A stretch of DNA of 64,000 bases, taken from NCBI RefSeq assembly GCF_003226565.1, contig NZ_QKOE01000004.1:264751-328750 (forward strand). The letters are read 5' to 3'. The stretch comes from Parazoarcus communis SWub3 = DSM 12120 (GTDB taxonomy: Bacteria > Pseudomonadota > Gammaproteobacteria > Burkholderiales > Rhodocyclaceae). The position numbers and the translations under genes were made by a program. This document shows positions 49,052 to 58,726 of this stretch, piece by piece (positions within the stretch are counted from its first letter, which is position 1; each line of letters opens with the position of its first letter). The notes under the pieces were generated by a model. That model was given only the letters and a program-made list of their open reading frames with translations, was not told the origin of the DNA and ran no database searches.

Positions 49052-50443
49052 ATGACCGACCTGTTCGAAGCCCTCGAGCCGCCGCGCGTGCCGCTGGCCG
49101 AGCGTATGCGGCCGGCCACGCTGGACGACGTTGCCGGGCAGTTGCATCTGCTGGGGCCCGGCAAGCCGCTGCGGCTCGCATTTGCTTCAGGCAAACCCCA
49201 CTCGATGATTCTCTGGGGGCCGCCGGGGGTGGGCAAGACCACGCTGGCGCGGCTGATGGCCAAGGGTTTCGACGCCGAGTTCGTCGCACTGTCGGCGGTG
49301 TTCTCCGGTGTAAAGGAGATCCGCGAGGCCATTCAGCAGGCGCAGGCCGCGAAGGCGCGCGGCCGCCACACCATCCTGTTTGTCGACGAAGTGCACCGTT
49401 TCAACAAGTCGCAGCAGGACGCCTTTCTGCCCTTTGTCGAGCAAGGCCTGGTCACCTTCATTGGTGCCACGACCGAGAATCCCTCGTTCGAGGTCAATTC
49501 CGCGCTGCTGTCGCGGGCTGCGGTGTATGTGCTCGAATCACTCGACGCTACTGCCATGGCCGCGCTGTTTGAACGTGCCCGGCAGACGGCCTGTCCGCAA
49601 CTGGAGGTCGAGGATGATGCGCGCGAGCGCCTGATCGGCTTTGCCGACGGCGATGCCCGTCGGCTGATGAACCTGGTCGAGCAGATTCAGGTGGCAGCCG
49701 AGACGGCCGGGGTCAATCCGGTCACGGCAGACTTCGTCGATCAGGCCTTGTCACGCAATCTGCGGCGTTTCGACAAGGGCGGAGAGGCCTTTTACGATCA
49801 GATCTCTGCGCTGCACAAATCAGTGCGCGGTTCAAACCCGGACGCATCGCTGTACTGGCTGTGCCGCATGCTCGACGGCGGCGCAGACCCGCACTACCTG
49901 GGCCGGCGCCTGGTGCGGATGGCGGTGGAAGATATCGGCCTGGCCGACCCGCGTGCGCTGGAAATCTGTCTCAACGCCTGTTCCACCTACGAAAGGCTCG
50001 GCTCACCCGAGGGAGAGCTCGCGCTGGCCCAGGCCACCATCTTCCTGGCCTGTGCAGCCAAATCGAATGCGGTATACAAAGCTTACAATGCGGCGCGCAA
50101 GTTCGTTGCCGATCAGGGCTCCAAACCCGTACCCATGCATCTGCGCAATGCGCCAACCCGGTTGATGAAAGAACTGGGTTACGGCAAGGCCTATCGTTAT
50201 GCACACGACGAGCCCGACGCCTACGCAGCGGGCGAGAGCTACTTGCCGGAGGGCATGGCAGCGCCTGGCTGGTATCAACCGACGCCACGCGGCATGGAAG
50301 CAAAGATCGGCGAGAAGCTCGCCTATCTTCGCAGGCTGGACGCCGCCGTTTCAGGCGCGACGCCGCCCGCCTCGCACACCGACAGACGGCGAGGCGGGGT
50401 AGAGGCAGGCAAGCCTAATGCGGCAGAGGATGATCCGTCATGA
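49052..50443 (+). CDS. rarA: Replication-associated recombination protein A (MgsA/RarA)
   Basis: AAA+ ATPase of the clamp-loader group that acts at stalled forks. 463 residues. LAERMRPATLDDVAGQLHLLG, Walker A WGPPGVGKTTL (about 54-63), Walker B LFVDEVHRFNKSQQDAFLP and sensor GATTENPSFEVNSALLSR are present; the C-terminal tetramerisation part contains LYWLCRMLDGGADPHYLGRRL. The final 40 residues are Pro/Arg-rich and non-conserved. The end of the gene overlaps the convergent small gene by 29 bp. The order ftsK-lolA-rarA-serS is widespread in proteobacteria. Confidence 0.95.
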   Translation: MTDLFEALEPPRVPLAERMRPATLDDVAGQLHLLGPGKPLRLAFASGKPHSMILWGPPGVGKTTLARLMAKGFDAEFVALSAVFSGVKEIREAIQQAQAAKARGRHTILFVDEVHRFNKSQQDAFLPFVEQGLVTFIGATTENPSFEVNSALLSRAAVYVLESLDATAMAALFERARQTACPQLEVEDDARERLIGFADGDARRLMNLVEQIQVAAETAGVNPVTADFVDQALSRNLRRFDKGGEAFYDQISALHKSVRGSNPDASLYWLCRMLDGGADPHYLGRRLVRMAVEDIGLADPRALEICLNACSTYERLGSPEGELALAQATIFLACAAKSNAVYKAYNAARKFVADQGSKPVPMHLRNAPTRLMKELGYGKAYRYAHDEPDAYAAGESYLPEGMAAPGWYQPTPRGMEAKIGEKLAYLRRLDAAVSGATPPASHTDRRRGGVEAGKPNAAEDDPS

Positions 50444-50678
50444 AACGGGCGCACAGCGAACGTGCGGATTCGGCCTTTTCGTTGTCGCCACGGGCGTCGG
50501 CTTTTTCGATCAGGTCGAGCATGTATTGAGTCAGCAACAACACCCCTTCGGGGGTTTGCACCAAGCCGCAGGCAACTTGCGCGGCGGCAGCATCCGGAAT
50601 GCCTTCATGTTCGGCAATCAGGGCAACTTCTTCTTCGGTCAGGTCGCAGTAATCTAGGCAGTCACGAATGGATAGCAT
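50415..50678 (-). CDS. Conserved small hypothetical protein
   Basis: 87 residues from MLSIRDCLDYCDLTEEEV. Predicted all-helical, with LTEEEVALIAEHEGIPDAAAAQVACGLV suggesting a helix pair (quoted in part). A strong GGAGGAG lies 7 bases before ATG, so it is translated. The 3' end overlaps rarA on the opposite strand. No family recognised with certainty. Confidence 0.7.
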   Translation of the reverse strand: MLSIRDCLDYCDLTEEEVALIAEHEGIPDAAAAQVACGLVQTPEGVLLLTQYMLDLIEKADARGDNEKAESARSLCARFMTDHPLPH

Positions 50679-50781
50679 GCAGTTTCTCCTCCTGGTGTCG
50701 GCGCTGTCTGACGCAGCGTTCATTCCTCTCTAAGCCTACGCCATGGAGTACTGATTGCAAGAAAAGTTTCCCCCCAAGATT

Positions 50782-52231
<1,450 letters not shown>

Positions 52232-52261
52232 GCAGCAACGGCCAATCCCCCGCCGTCCCGC

Positions 52262-52285
52262 GGCGGGATTGCATCCCGCCATACG
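52262..52285. repeat. REP-like palindrome, copy 1
   Basis: GGCGGGAT-TGC-ATCCCGCC followed by ATACG. 8-bp perfect arms. It lies between serS and the convergent mltF. See copies at 56962, 57016 and 63861; the seventh arm pair is A-T here but G-C in the 57 kb copies. Confidence 0.7.
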
Positions 52286-52320
52286 ATCCCCAGCAAACCC
52301 GCCGTGCTTGGTCAGCAGGC

Positions 52321-53703
52321 CTATTCCTGCCGGCTCAGGCGTAGTTCCGGGGTGCCCAGCAGGGGCGCCTGAAGTGGCCCGATGCGGGTCAGGATGTCGT
52401 GGTAGTTGCGCACGTTTTCAGTCATGACCACGGCCTCGCCACCGCGTGCGGGGCCGGATTTCAGGCGGGACGCGTAGTCGGGGCGCGACATCAGCGGCAG
52501 CACCGCCTTCATATCCCACCACGACGTTTCGTCTTTCCCAAGGCGTCGGGCGATCGAGCGCGCACCGTTGAAATGCCCCATGCCGAGATTGTAGGCAGCG
52601 GTCGCCATCCAAAGTCGGTCAGGCTCGGGGATTTCCTGTGGCAGTTGGTCCTGCAGCATCGCAAGGTAGCGAGCACCGCCGAGGATGCTCTGGCGCGCAT
52701 CCAGCCGGTTTTGCACACCCAGCCTGTCGGCCGTCTCGGTCGTCAGCATCATCATGCCGCGTACGCCAGTGCGCGAGGTTGCCAGCGGATCCCAGTGAGA
52801 CTCCTGATAGGCAATTGCGGCAAGGTAGCGCCAGTCGATGCCGGTTGCCGCTTCCGCATCCTGAAAATGGCGGATGAAGCGTGGCAGGCGCTCTTGGATG
52901 CGTGCCAGAAACGTGGCGATATCCTGATCTCGCAATCGGCGTACATAGCCGAAGTAGCGATCGGCCATACGTGAGATCAGCCCTTCCGCCTGTGCCTCGG
53001 TCAGGAAGGACTCCACTTCCGCGGCCAGGCCTCCTTCGCTGTCGATCGGCATCGCCCAGGCAATATGGCTCTTCAGGGGTAGATCATACGCAAGTGTCAG
53101 ATCGGGGTTGATCCTCGACGCAAGCGCAAAGTGAATGCGGTCGGTGGCAACCAGGTCCAGCGTACCGTCGGCCACCTGGTCGAGCAGGACCTGATCGCGG
53201 CGACGTGTGTAATGCACCATCAGCGTGGGAACACGCTTGTTGATGCCTTCAAGGGCTTCTGCCGCCAGCGTGCCGCGCCGTACTGTGACCGTGCGTCCGG
53301 CCAGATCGTCCTCACGGTCGAGTTCAGGCCCTTCGCTACGGCCCGCCAGCACGAAGTCCACCTCCCGCAAGGGGGGAGACCAGCGTAGCGGAAAGCGATC
53401 GTTGCGCGCCAATGCCGCCGCAGCAAGATGAACCTCGCCGTTCAGTACCGCATCAACCGCCCGAACCGGATCCCGATACACCACGAAGCGTACCGGTACC
53501 CCCAACTTTTTGCCCAGTTCCATCAACAGATCATGTTCGAAACCCGAACGTGTGCCGTCTTCTTCCTCACGGTAGGAGATTGCATCCAGTCGGGTCGCCA
53601 CACGCAACTCACCAAGCGTCCGGTAATCGGCCAGTCGGGTTGTTTCCTGTTGCCCGCAAGAAAGCAGCAACAGGGCGAGGAGGGCAAGCAGCAGTCGTCT
53701 CAA
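52321..53703 (-). CDS. mltF: Membrane-bound lytic murein transglycosylase F
   Basis: 460 residues. Lipoprotein-type signal (LLLALLALLLLSCGQQ, Cys16), a periplasmic solute-binding-like domain (residues 25-260), then a Slt-type lysozyme domain with catalytic Glu in AAIAYQESHWDPLATSRTGV and GMMMLTTETADRLGV and ATAAYNLGMGHFNGAR. Cleaves peptidoglycan glycan strands from the outer membrane. Single gene, convergent with serS. Confidence 0.94.
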   Translation of the reverse strand: MRRLLLALLALLLLSCGQQETTRLADYRTLGELRVATRLDAISYREEEDGTRSGFEHDLLMELGKKLGVPVRFVVYRDPVRAVDAVLNGEVHLAAAALARNDRFPLRWSPPLREVDFVLAGRSEGPELDREDDLAGRTVTVRRGTLAAEALEGINKRVPTLMVHYTRRRDQVLLDQVADGTLDLVATDRIHFALASRINPDLTLAYDLPLKSHIAWAMPIDSEGGLAAEVESFLTEAQAEGLISRMADRYFGYVRRLRDQDIATFLARIQERLPRFIRHFQDAEAATGIDWRYLAAIAYQESHWDPLATSRTGVRGMMMLTTETADRLGVQNRLDARQSILGGARYLAMLQDQLPQEIPEPDRLWMATAAYNLGMGHFNGARSIARRLGKDETSWWDMKAVLPLMSRPDYASRLKSGPARGGEAVVMTENVRNYHDILTRIGPLQAPLLGTPELRLSRQE

Positions 53704-53803
53704 GAGGGGTCATCCGGTCGCGGTCGCAGGATTCTGCGCGCGGATCGCCGCCGATGCAATCTGCTGACGATGATGAATGAATGGTGCGGCGCCGAACCCT
53801 GGT

Positions 53804-53845
53804 TTGATCAAGGTCATGGAGTCACATGCGCCATCTTGGTACATT
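53804..53845 (+). promoter_or_regulatory. FNR-type promoter of the AhpD-like gene
   Basis: TTGAT-CAAG-GTCAT (one base off the FNR consensus half-site) at 53804-53817, then exactly 22 bp later TACATT (53840-53845) as -10. Predicted start about 53852, 25 bp before ATG. Confidence 0.6.
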
Positions 53846-53876
53846 AATGTTTTCTAACTTACTGATGGATGGCGGT

Positions 53877-54224
53877 ATGTCGAAGTCTTTTGTCCAGATC
53901 ACGTCCGATATCTCACGAGCCCTGGAAACCCTGCGCGCCGAGGCGCCTGAAACCATGCAGGGTTTTGGCGCCATGGCCAAAGCCTCGATGAAGGCGGGTG
54001 CCCTGTCTGCACTCGACAAGGAACTGATTGCGCTGGCAATCGGGGTGACGGCGCGCTGCGATGGTTGTATCGGTTTTCACGTCAAGGCCTTGATCCGTCT
54101 CGGCGTCACCCGAGAACAACTGATGGAAACACTGGCCATCTGCACCTATATGGGCGGCGGTCCCGCACTGATGTACGCGGCGGAAGCCATCCGTGCATTC
54201 GAGGAAATGTCGCCGAAGGCTTAA
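53877..54224 (+). CDS. Carboxymuconolactone decarboxylase / AhpD-like protein
   Basis: 115 residues, all-helical. The redox motif CDGCIGFH (C-x-x-C with following His) is that of AhpD-like alkylhydroperoxidase proteins; GALSALDKELIALAIGVTARC precedes it (quoted in part). ATG at 53877 is chosen as the first residue of the conserved part; ATG at 53865 or 53847 would add 4 or 10 residues. Role in peroxide or thiol metabolism is inferred from the motif. It precedes tRNA-Ser by 59 bp. Confidence 0.88.
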   Translation: MSKSFVQITSDISRALETLRAEAPETMQGFGAMAKASMKAGALSALDKELIALAIGVTARCDGCIGFHVKALIRLGVTREQLMETLAICTYMGGGPALMYAAEAIRAFEEMSPKA

Positions 54225-54263
54225 AAAGATTGGCAGAGGGCTGTACTTTTTTAGCGAGTCGTC

Positions 54264-54269
54264 TATAAT
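54264..54269 (+). promoter_or_regulatory. -10 of tRNA-Ser
   Basis: TATAAT, 14 bp before the mature tRNA 5' end. CTGTAC at 17-bp spacing is a poor -35. Confidence 0.6.
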
Positions 54270-54283
54270 CGCGGCCTTCGAGC

Positions 54284-54372
<89 letters not shown>

Positions 54373-54385
54373 CAGATTAAAGCGC

Positions 54386-54417
54386 AAAGCCCGGTTCCGA
54401 AAGGTTCCGGGCTTTTT
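54386..54417 (+). terminator. Terminator after tRNA-Ser
   Basis: AAAGCCCGG (54386-54394) and CCGGGCTTT (54407-54415) with further inner CC/GG pairing, then TTTTT overlapping the arm end. Confidence 0.85.
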
Positions 54418-54586
54418 GCTTTTCTGCACACCCGATGTGTTTTGATCAGGCGTGAGCCGAGTCATGCAACGCATTGGGGTAAATGAGCACGCCGGCGAGG
54501 CCGTTCATGCCCATTCATCCAGTAGCGATCCGTGATGGCGACAGGGAGCGCCTGAGCGTGGCTTCCCCGCGCTTCGATCGTTACGA

Positions 54587-55810
54587 TTACAGGATCGGCG
54601 TATCCTTCTCCCCGCGCTCATACACCACGTTGGCGCGGCCGACCAGCAAGGGGTCCAGCGGGCCGATGCGGTCCAGATCCTTGTTGGTGTAGGGCAGCTT
54701 GTGCAGCACATAGCGCATCGCATTGAGGCGTGCGCGCTTCTTGCAGTCGGACTTGACCACCGTCCACGGCGAATCGGCGGTGTCGGTGTAAAAGAACATC
54801 GCCTCCTTGGCCTTGGTGTAATCGTCCCACTTGTCGAGCGAGGCCAGATCGATGGGTGACAGCTTCCACTGTTTCAGCGGATGCGATTCACGCTCCTTGA
54901 AGCGGCGGCGCTGTTCCTCGCGGCTCACCGAAAACCAGAACTTGATCAGGTGAATGCCACTGCGCACCAGATTGCGCTCGAACTCCGGCACCTGGCGCAT
55001 GAACTCGTTGTATTCGTCCGGCGAGCAGAAGCCCATCACCCTTTCCACCCCGGCCCGGTTGTACCAGGAGCGGTCGAACATCGCGATCTCGCCCGCAGTG
55101 GGCAGATGCTGGATGTAACGCTGAAAATACCATTGGCCACGCTCGGTTTCGGTGGGCTTTTCCAGCGCCACCACATGCGCGCCGCGCGGGTTCAGATGTT
55201 CCATGAACCGCTTGATCGTACCACCCTTGCCGGCCGCATCCCGCCCCTCGAACAGAATCACCACGCGCTGCCCGGTTTCCTTGACCCAGGCCTGCAGCTT
55301 CAACAACTCGACCTGCAGGCGGTACTTCTGCTTCTCGTAGTTGCGCCGCGACATCAGGTTCTTGTACGGGTAACCGCCCACCCGCCAGTCATCCGCCAAC
55401 TCCTCATCCGGCTTGGCACGGGGTACCGCAGGCGCGGTGCGTTCGAGCAGGGCCTGGCGCAGGCGGGCGGCATCGTCGGGCGAAGCACCGGCGAGGATGG
55501 TCTCGAGCGTCCTTGCGATGTCCTCCACCTTGCCTCCGGCTGCATTGCCCAGGATGTCGGCCACTGCAACCGCTTTGGATTCGCGCGCAGCGGCAACCGC
55601 CTGTTCGATCTCGAACTGCTCGATCGCCAGCGCATCCAGCGCGGGAGACGTGTCGCCCGCCGTGGCCCGACGAGGCTTTGCCGCCGTGCGGGCTGTGCCC
55701 GACGCCTTGGCGGGCGTCCTGCGTGGCGAGGGTTTGCCGGCTGTCGTCTTTGCAGGGCTGGGCGTGCCGGTGGTGGTGGAGGTGTTGCGGGGATCGTCAG
55801 CCTTGCTCAT
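54587..55810 (-). CDS. ppk2: Polyphosphate kinase 2
   Basis: Transfers phosphate between polyphosphate and nucleoside diphosphates or monophosphates. 407 residues. Catalytic region from about 135: Walker A FEGRDAAGKGGTIK near 188-200, Walker B MFDRSWYNRAGVE, and the lid Arg-rich EEQRRRFKERE. YPYKNLMSRRNYEKQKYRLQ is a family block. The first 55 residues are Lys/Ala/Thr/Pro-rich and basic (KPSPRRTPAKASGTARTAAK), unlike the compact family, followed by an acidic helical segment. No ppx or ppk1 is adjacent. Confidence 0.94.
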   Translation of the reverse strand: MSKADDPRNTSTTTGTPSPAKTTAGKPSPRRTPAKASGTARTAAKPRRATAGDTSPALDALAIEQFEIEQAVAAARESKAVAVADILGNAAGGKVEDIARTLETILAGASPDDAARLRQALLERTAPAVPRAKPDEELADDWRVGGYPYKNLMSRRNYEKQKYRLQVELLKLQAWVKETGQRVVILFEGRDAAGKGGTIKRFMEHLNPRGAHVVALEKPTETERGQWYFQRYIQHLPTAGEIAMFDRSWYNRAGVERVMGFCSPDEYNEFMRQVPEFERNLVRSGIHLIKFWFSVSREEQRRRFKERESHPLKQWKLSPIDLASLDKWDDYTKAKEAMFFYTDTADSPWTVVKSDCKKRARLNAMRYVLHKLPYTNKDLDRIGPLDPLLVGRANVVYERGEKDTPIL

Positions 55811-56011
55811 CGTGTGTCCTCGTATTCTTATGGGGTCGCAGTGATCACGAAGATTCTATGCCGAAGGTCGGGGCTCCGGTCTGCGCATGATCAAGTTCTC
55901 CGCAGCAAATCCCGCCCGCGGCGGTCTCTGCGCAACCTGCTTGTGCTCGTTGGCCACGTCAGCAGTTAGAATTCTGCACTGCACAAGTCATAACAAACAG
56001 GTCGCCCCTTC

Positions 56012-56956
56012 ATGCCTCTCAGCGCCCAGGCCCGCTCCCTGCTCGACATGGTCTATCGTGTCGGTGCCCCTCGCTTTCACGAGCTGTCGCCCACCCAGGC
56101 GCGCCATTCGTTCCAGAAGCTGCAATTTGCCTTTCGTCCGGATGCGCCGGCTGTCGCCTCTGTGACCGAAGTCCCCATCGGTCGTCCGGATGGCAGCGTA
56201 TTGCTGGCCCGCTACTACCGGCCGCTGCAGGCTCATCCCCGGCAAAGCCTGCCACTACTGATCTACTTTCATGGTGGTGGATGGTGCGTGGGTGACATCG
56301 AAAGCTACGACGTCCTGTGCCGCCAACTGGCCAATGGTAGCGGCTGTGCAGTGCTGTCGGTGGACTACCGCCTGGCGCCGGAGCATCCGTTTCCGGCGGC
56401 CGTCATCGATGCCCGTCTGGCGGTAGAGTGGGCTGTCGAACAGGCAGATCTGCTGGTCATCGACCCCACCCGTGTCGCGCTGGGTGGTGACAGCGCTGGC
56501 GGCAATCTGTCCATCGTCACTGCGCTCGCCCTGCGTGATGCCGGTGGGCCATTGCTGCAGTACTTGATGCTGGTCTATCCCAGCACCGAGATCGTCAGCA
56601 ACCGACCTTCACGCGACGCCTACGCTGATGGTTTCTTTCTGGATCGTGAGACGCTGGACTGGTTTTTTACCCGTTACCTGCCCGAAGGCAACACCGAAGA
56701 CTGGCGCGCCTCGCCCATGCGCGCCGACTCACTTGCCGGTTTGCCGCCCATGCTGTTGATGACTGCCGAATGCGATCCGCTCAGCGACGACTGTGTTGCC
56801 TTTGTCGAGCGGGTCAAGGCAGAGGGAGGCGAAGTGGATCACCGTCCGGTTGCCGGCATGGTTCATGGCTTTTTTACCTTGGGCAAGTTCTTCCCCGAAG
56901 CCAGCCAGGCCGTCGCGGATGCGGCCGCAGCGTTGGCTGAACGGCTGGGTCGGTAA
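56012..56956 (+). CDS. Alpha/beta hydrolase, hormone-sensitive-lipase (HSL) family
   Basis: 314 residues. Oxyanion motif HGGGWCVGD, nucleophile GGDSAGGN, acid in MTAECDPLSDD and His in GMVHGFFTL, with DYRLAPEHPFPAAV between. This is a group IV bacterial esterase acting on short acyl esters. Cytoplasmic; no signal peptide. It is followed directly by a pair of REP-like elements. Confidence 0.93.
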   Translation: MPLSAQARSLLDMVYRVGAPRFHELSPTQARHSFQKLQFAFRPDAPAVASVTEVPIGRPDGSVLLARYYRPLQAHPRQSLPLLIYFHGGGWCVGDIESYDVLCRQLANGSGCAVLSVDYRLAPEHPFPAAVIDARLAVEWAVEQADLLVIDPTRVALGGDSAGGNLSIVTALALRDAGGPLLQYLMLVYPSTEIVSNRPSRDAYADGFFLDRETLDWFFTRYLPEGNTEDWRASPMRADSLAGLPPMLLMTAECDPLSDDCVAFVERVKAEGGEVDHRPVAGMVHGFFTLGKFFPEASQAVADAAAALAERLGR

Positions 56957-56961
56957 CGAAC

Positions 56962-56986
56962 GGCGGGGTTGTCACCCCGCTCTACG
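56962..56986 (+). repeat. REP-like palindrome, copy 2
   Basis: GGCGGGGT-TGTC-ACCCCGCT followed by CTACG. One arm base differs from copy 3. It forms an inverted pair with copy 3, separated by 29 bp. Confidence 0.75.
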
Positions 56987-57015
56987 TGGAAACACCCCGT
57001 GTGCCTTTCACCCGT

Positions 57016-57040
57016 CGTAGGGCGGGGTGCCAACCCCGCC
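57016..57040 (-). repeat. REP-like palindrome, copy 3 (inverted)
   Basis: On the minus strand GGCGGGGT-TGGC-ACCCCGCC followed by CTACG, with perfect 8-bp arms. Together with copy 2 it makes a BIME-like inverted pair between convergent genes, where it may also act as a terminator. Confidence 0.75.
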
Positions 57041-57066
57041 GCGGTCGGAAGGGGCGTGGCGTTTGC

Positions 57067-57939
57067 TTAACCGCAGACGGTCGCCAGCATGGCCTGGCGC
57101 ATCTCACGTGCCTGGTTGACCAGTTCTTCGAACTTGTCAGCCTCGATACCTGCAATGCAATTTTCCAGCATCTCCGGCCGGCGCTGCACGCCCAGCACCG
57201 AGTCAAAGGGATTGGGCGATTCTGCGGCCAGCGAGGCGACAAACACGATGTCGCCCAGTGTGGCGGGGGGCCAGGCGCCGCCATAGGGGTTTTCGTACTC
57301 GAACGCATCGAGCACCTCTTCGGGTAGCTCGAAGGCCTCCAGAATGGCGCGGCCAACCGGTTCGCTCCAGACTTCAACGAACTCGGCAAAACGCTCCAGG
57401 TTTTCTTCAAGGGCCGGATAGCTCGACGCTCGCGCAAGCAGGAAAAACTGGCCGATATCCACCATCATGCCGGCAAACATCGCACGATCGGGCGCCACCG
57501 TGCGCAGCTGGTGCGCAAACGCGTACGACCACGAGGCCACATCTACCGAATGCATCCACAGGCCCGATGCAATCAGACGCATGTGCTTGGAGCGGTGATC
57601 CTGCGCCAGCTGCTCGGCCGACACCGCAAACGCCAGGCAGCGCAGCGCAGCCAGACCGATGCGTTTCACGGCGGTGCCGACGTCGGCAATCTGGGTGCCG
57701 TAAGGGTTCAGCATCACCGCGTTGGCCATGCGTACCGCCTTGGCGCTGAGCACCGGCTCGGCCTTGACTACGTTGGCGATATCGTCGAGCGACGAGTTTG
57801 GATCGTCCGCCATGCGTTTGATCCGCAGCGACACATCCAGCGCGGTCGGAAAGTTCAGCCGACCGTCTTCGAGCTCGGCCTCGATCTGCTCCGAAAAAGC
57901 CTGGGCTTGCGCCTCGTAATCGTGCATCGTGGTACCCAT
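57067..57939 (-). CDS. HDOD-domain protein
   Basis: 290 residues. An HDOD fold spans about 25-220, with SSLDDIANVVKAEPVLSAKAVRMANA and a degenerate HD region (MFAGMMVDIGQFFLLARAS). HDOD proteins are non-catalytic signalling scaffolds linked to motility, c-di-GMP and stress. No attached REC, GGDEF or EAL domain. It lies 77 bp downstream of xpt on the same strand. Confidence 0.9.
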   Translation of the reverse strand: MGTTMHDYEAQAQAFSEQIEAELEDGRLNFPTALDVSLRIKRMADDPNSSLDDIANVVKAEPVLSAKAVRMANAVMLNPYGTQIADVGTAVKRIGLAALRCLAFAVSAEQLAQDHRSKHMRLIASGLWMHSVDVASWSYAFAHQLRTVAPDRAMFAGMMVDIGQFFLLARASSYPALEENLERFAEFVEVWSEPVGRAILEAFELPEEVLDAFEYENPYGGAWPPATLGDIVFVASLAAESPNPFDSVLGVQRRPEMLENCIAGIEADKFEELVNQAREMRQAMLATVCG

Positions 57940-58016
57940 CCGCGGTGATTTCGATCTAGTTTAGCGCGCTCACCCTCCACCGGCGAGCGCGTCAAGCAAA
58001 AAGGTCGGCTTCCAGC

Positions 58017-58625
58017 TCAGGCGGTCGGTTGGATCAGGATGGCCTTGCCGTCTTCCAGACGCAGCACCTGCGCCAGTGTCGCCACTGGCACGTTCAGTGC
58101 CTCGATCAGTTCGTGCCCCAGCTTGAAACGCTTTTCCACGATAAAGCCCGCACCCAGCACCTCCGCACCGGCTTCGCGTGCCATCTCCACCAGCGCCACC
58201 GCCGTGCGACCGTTGGACAGAAAGTCATCCACGATCACCACGCGTGATCCGGCAGGAATGAAACGCTGCGACAGCACCAGCTTGGTTTCGCCTCCCTTGG
58301 TAGGCGACGGAATCACCCGAGAAATAAAGGGCGATTCAACCTGCGGTGCGTACTTCTTGGCAAACACCAAGGGCACGTTCAACGCTTGCGCCACCACCAG
58401 CCCGGGGGCAATGCCGCTGGCCTCGGCGGTCAGGATCATCGACGGCTGATAGGCCGACAGGCGGCGGGCCAGCTCGCGGCCCATCTCGGCGATGAAGGAC
58501 GGCTCGATGCGATGGTTCAGAAAATGGTCGATCTTGAGGATCTGATCGCCAATGATCGTCGCCTCGGCTTCGATCCGGCGTACCAGCGGCGCAAACGGCG
58601 CGCTGAGTTCGATATTGTGGGTCAT
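58017..58625 (-). CDS. xpt: Xanthine phosphoribosyltransferase
   Basis: 202 residues. LKIDHFLNHRIEPSFIAEMG is the Xpt N-terminus; the PRPP loop is VVIVDDFLSNGRTA, and ILTAEASGIAPGLVVAQAL binds the purine. Converts xanthine and PRPP to XMP. This salvages xanthine, the same base that would otherwise go to urate and the operon at 6-11 kb. No riboswitch was seen in its 100-bp leader. Confidence 0.93.
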   Translation of the reverse strand: MTHNIELSAPFAPLVRRIEAEATIIGDQILKIDHFLNHRIEPSFIAEMGRELARRLSAYQPSMILTAEASGIAPGLVVAQALNVPLVFAKKYAPQVESPFISRVIPSPTKGGETKLVLSQRFIPAGSRVVIVDDFLSNGRTAVALVEMAREAGAEVLGAGFIVEKRFKLGHELIEALNVPVATLAQVLRLEDGKAILIQPTA

Positions 58626-58726
58626 GTGCGAATCCGCAAACGGATAGCCCCCGGGGTCGGGGGCACAAGCGCGGATTCTAACTCAAGCGATGTTTCGGGT
58701 GAGACGGCCGCCGCATCCGCCGGCGA

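Noticed and set aside
56962..57040. Possible CRISPR from nearby similar palindromes
   Set aside because: Only two units, inverted rather than direct, with 29-bp spacing and scattered single copies elsewhere: a REP pair.
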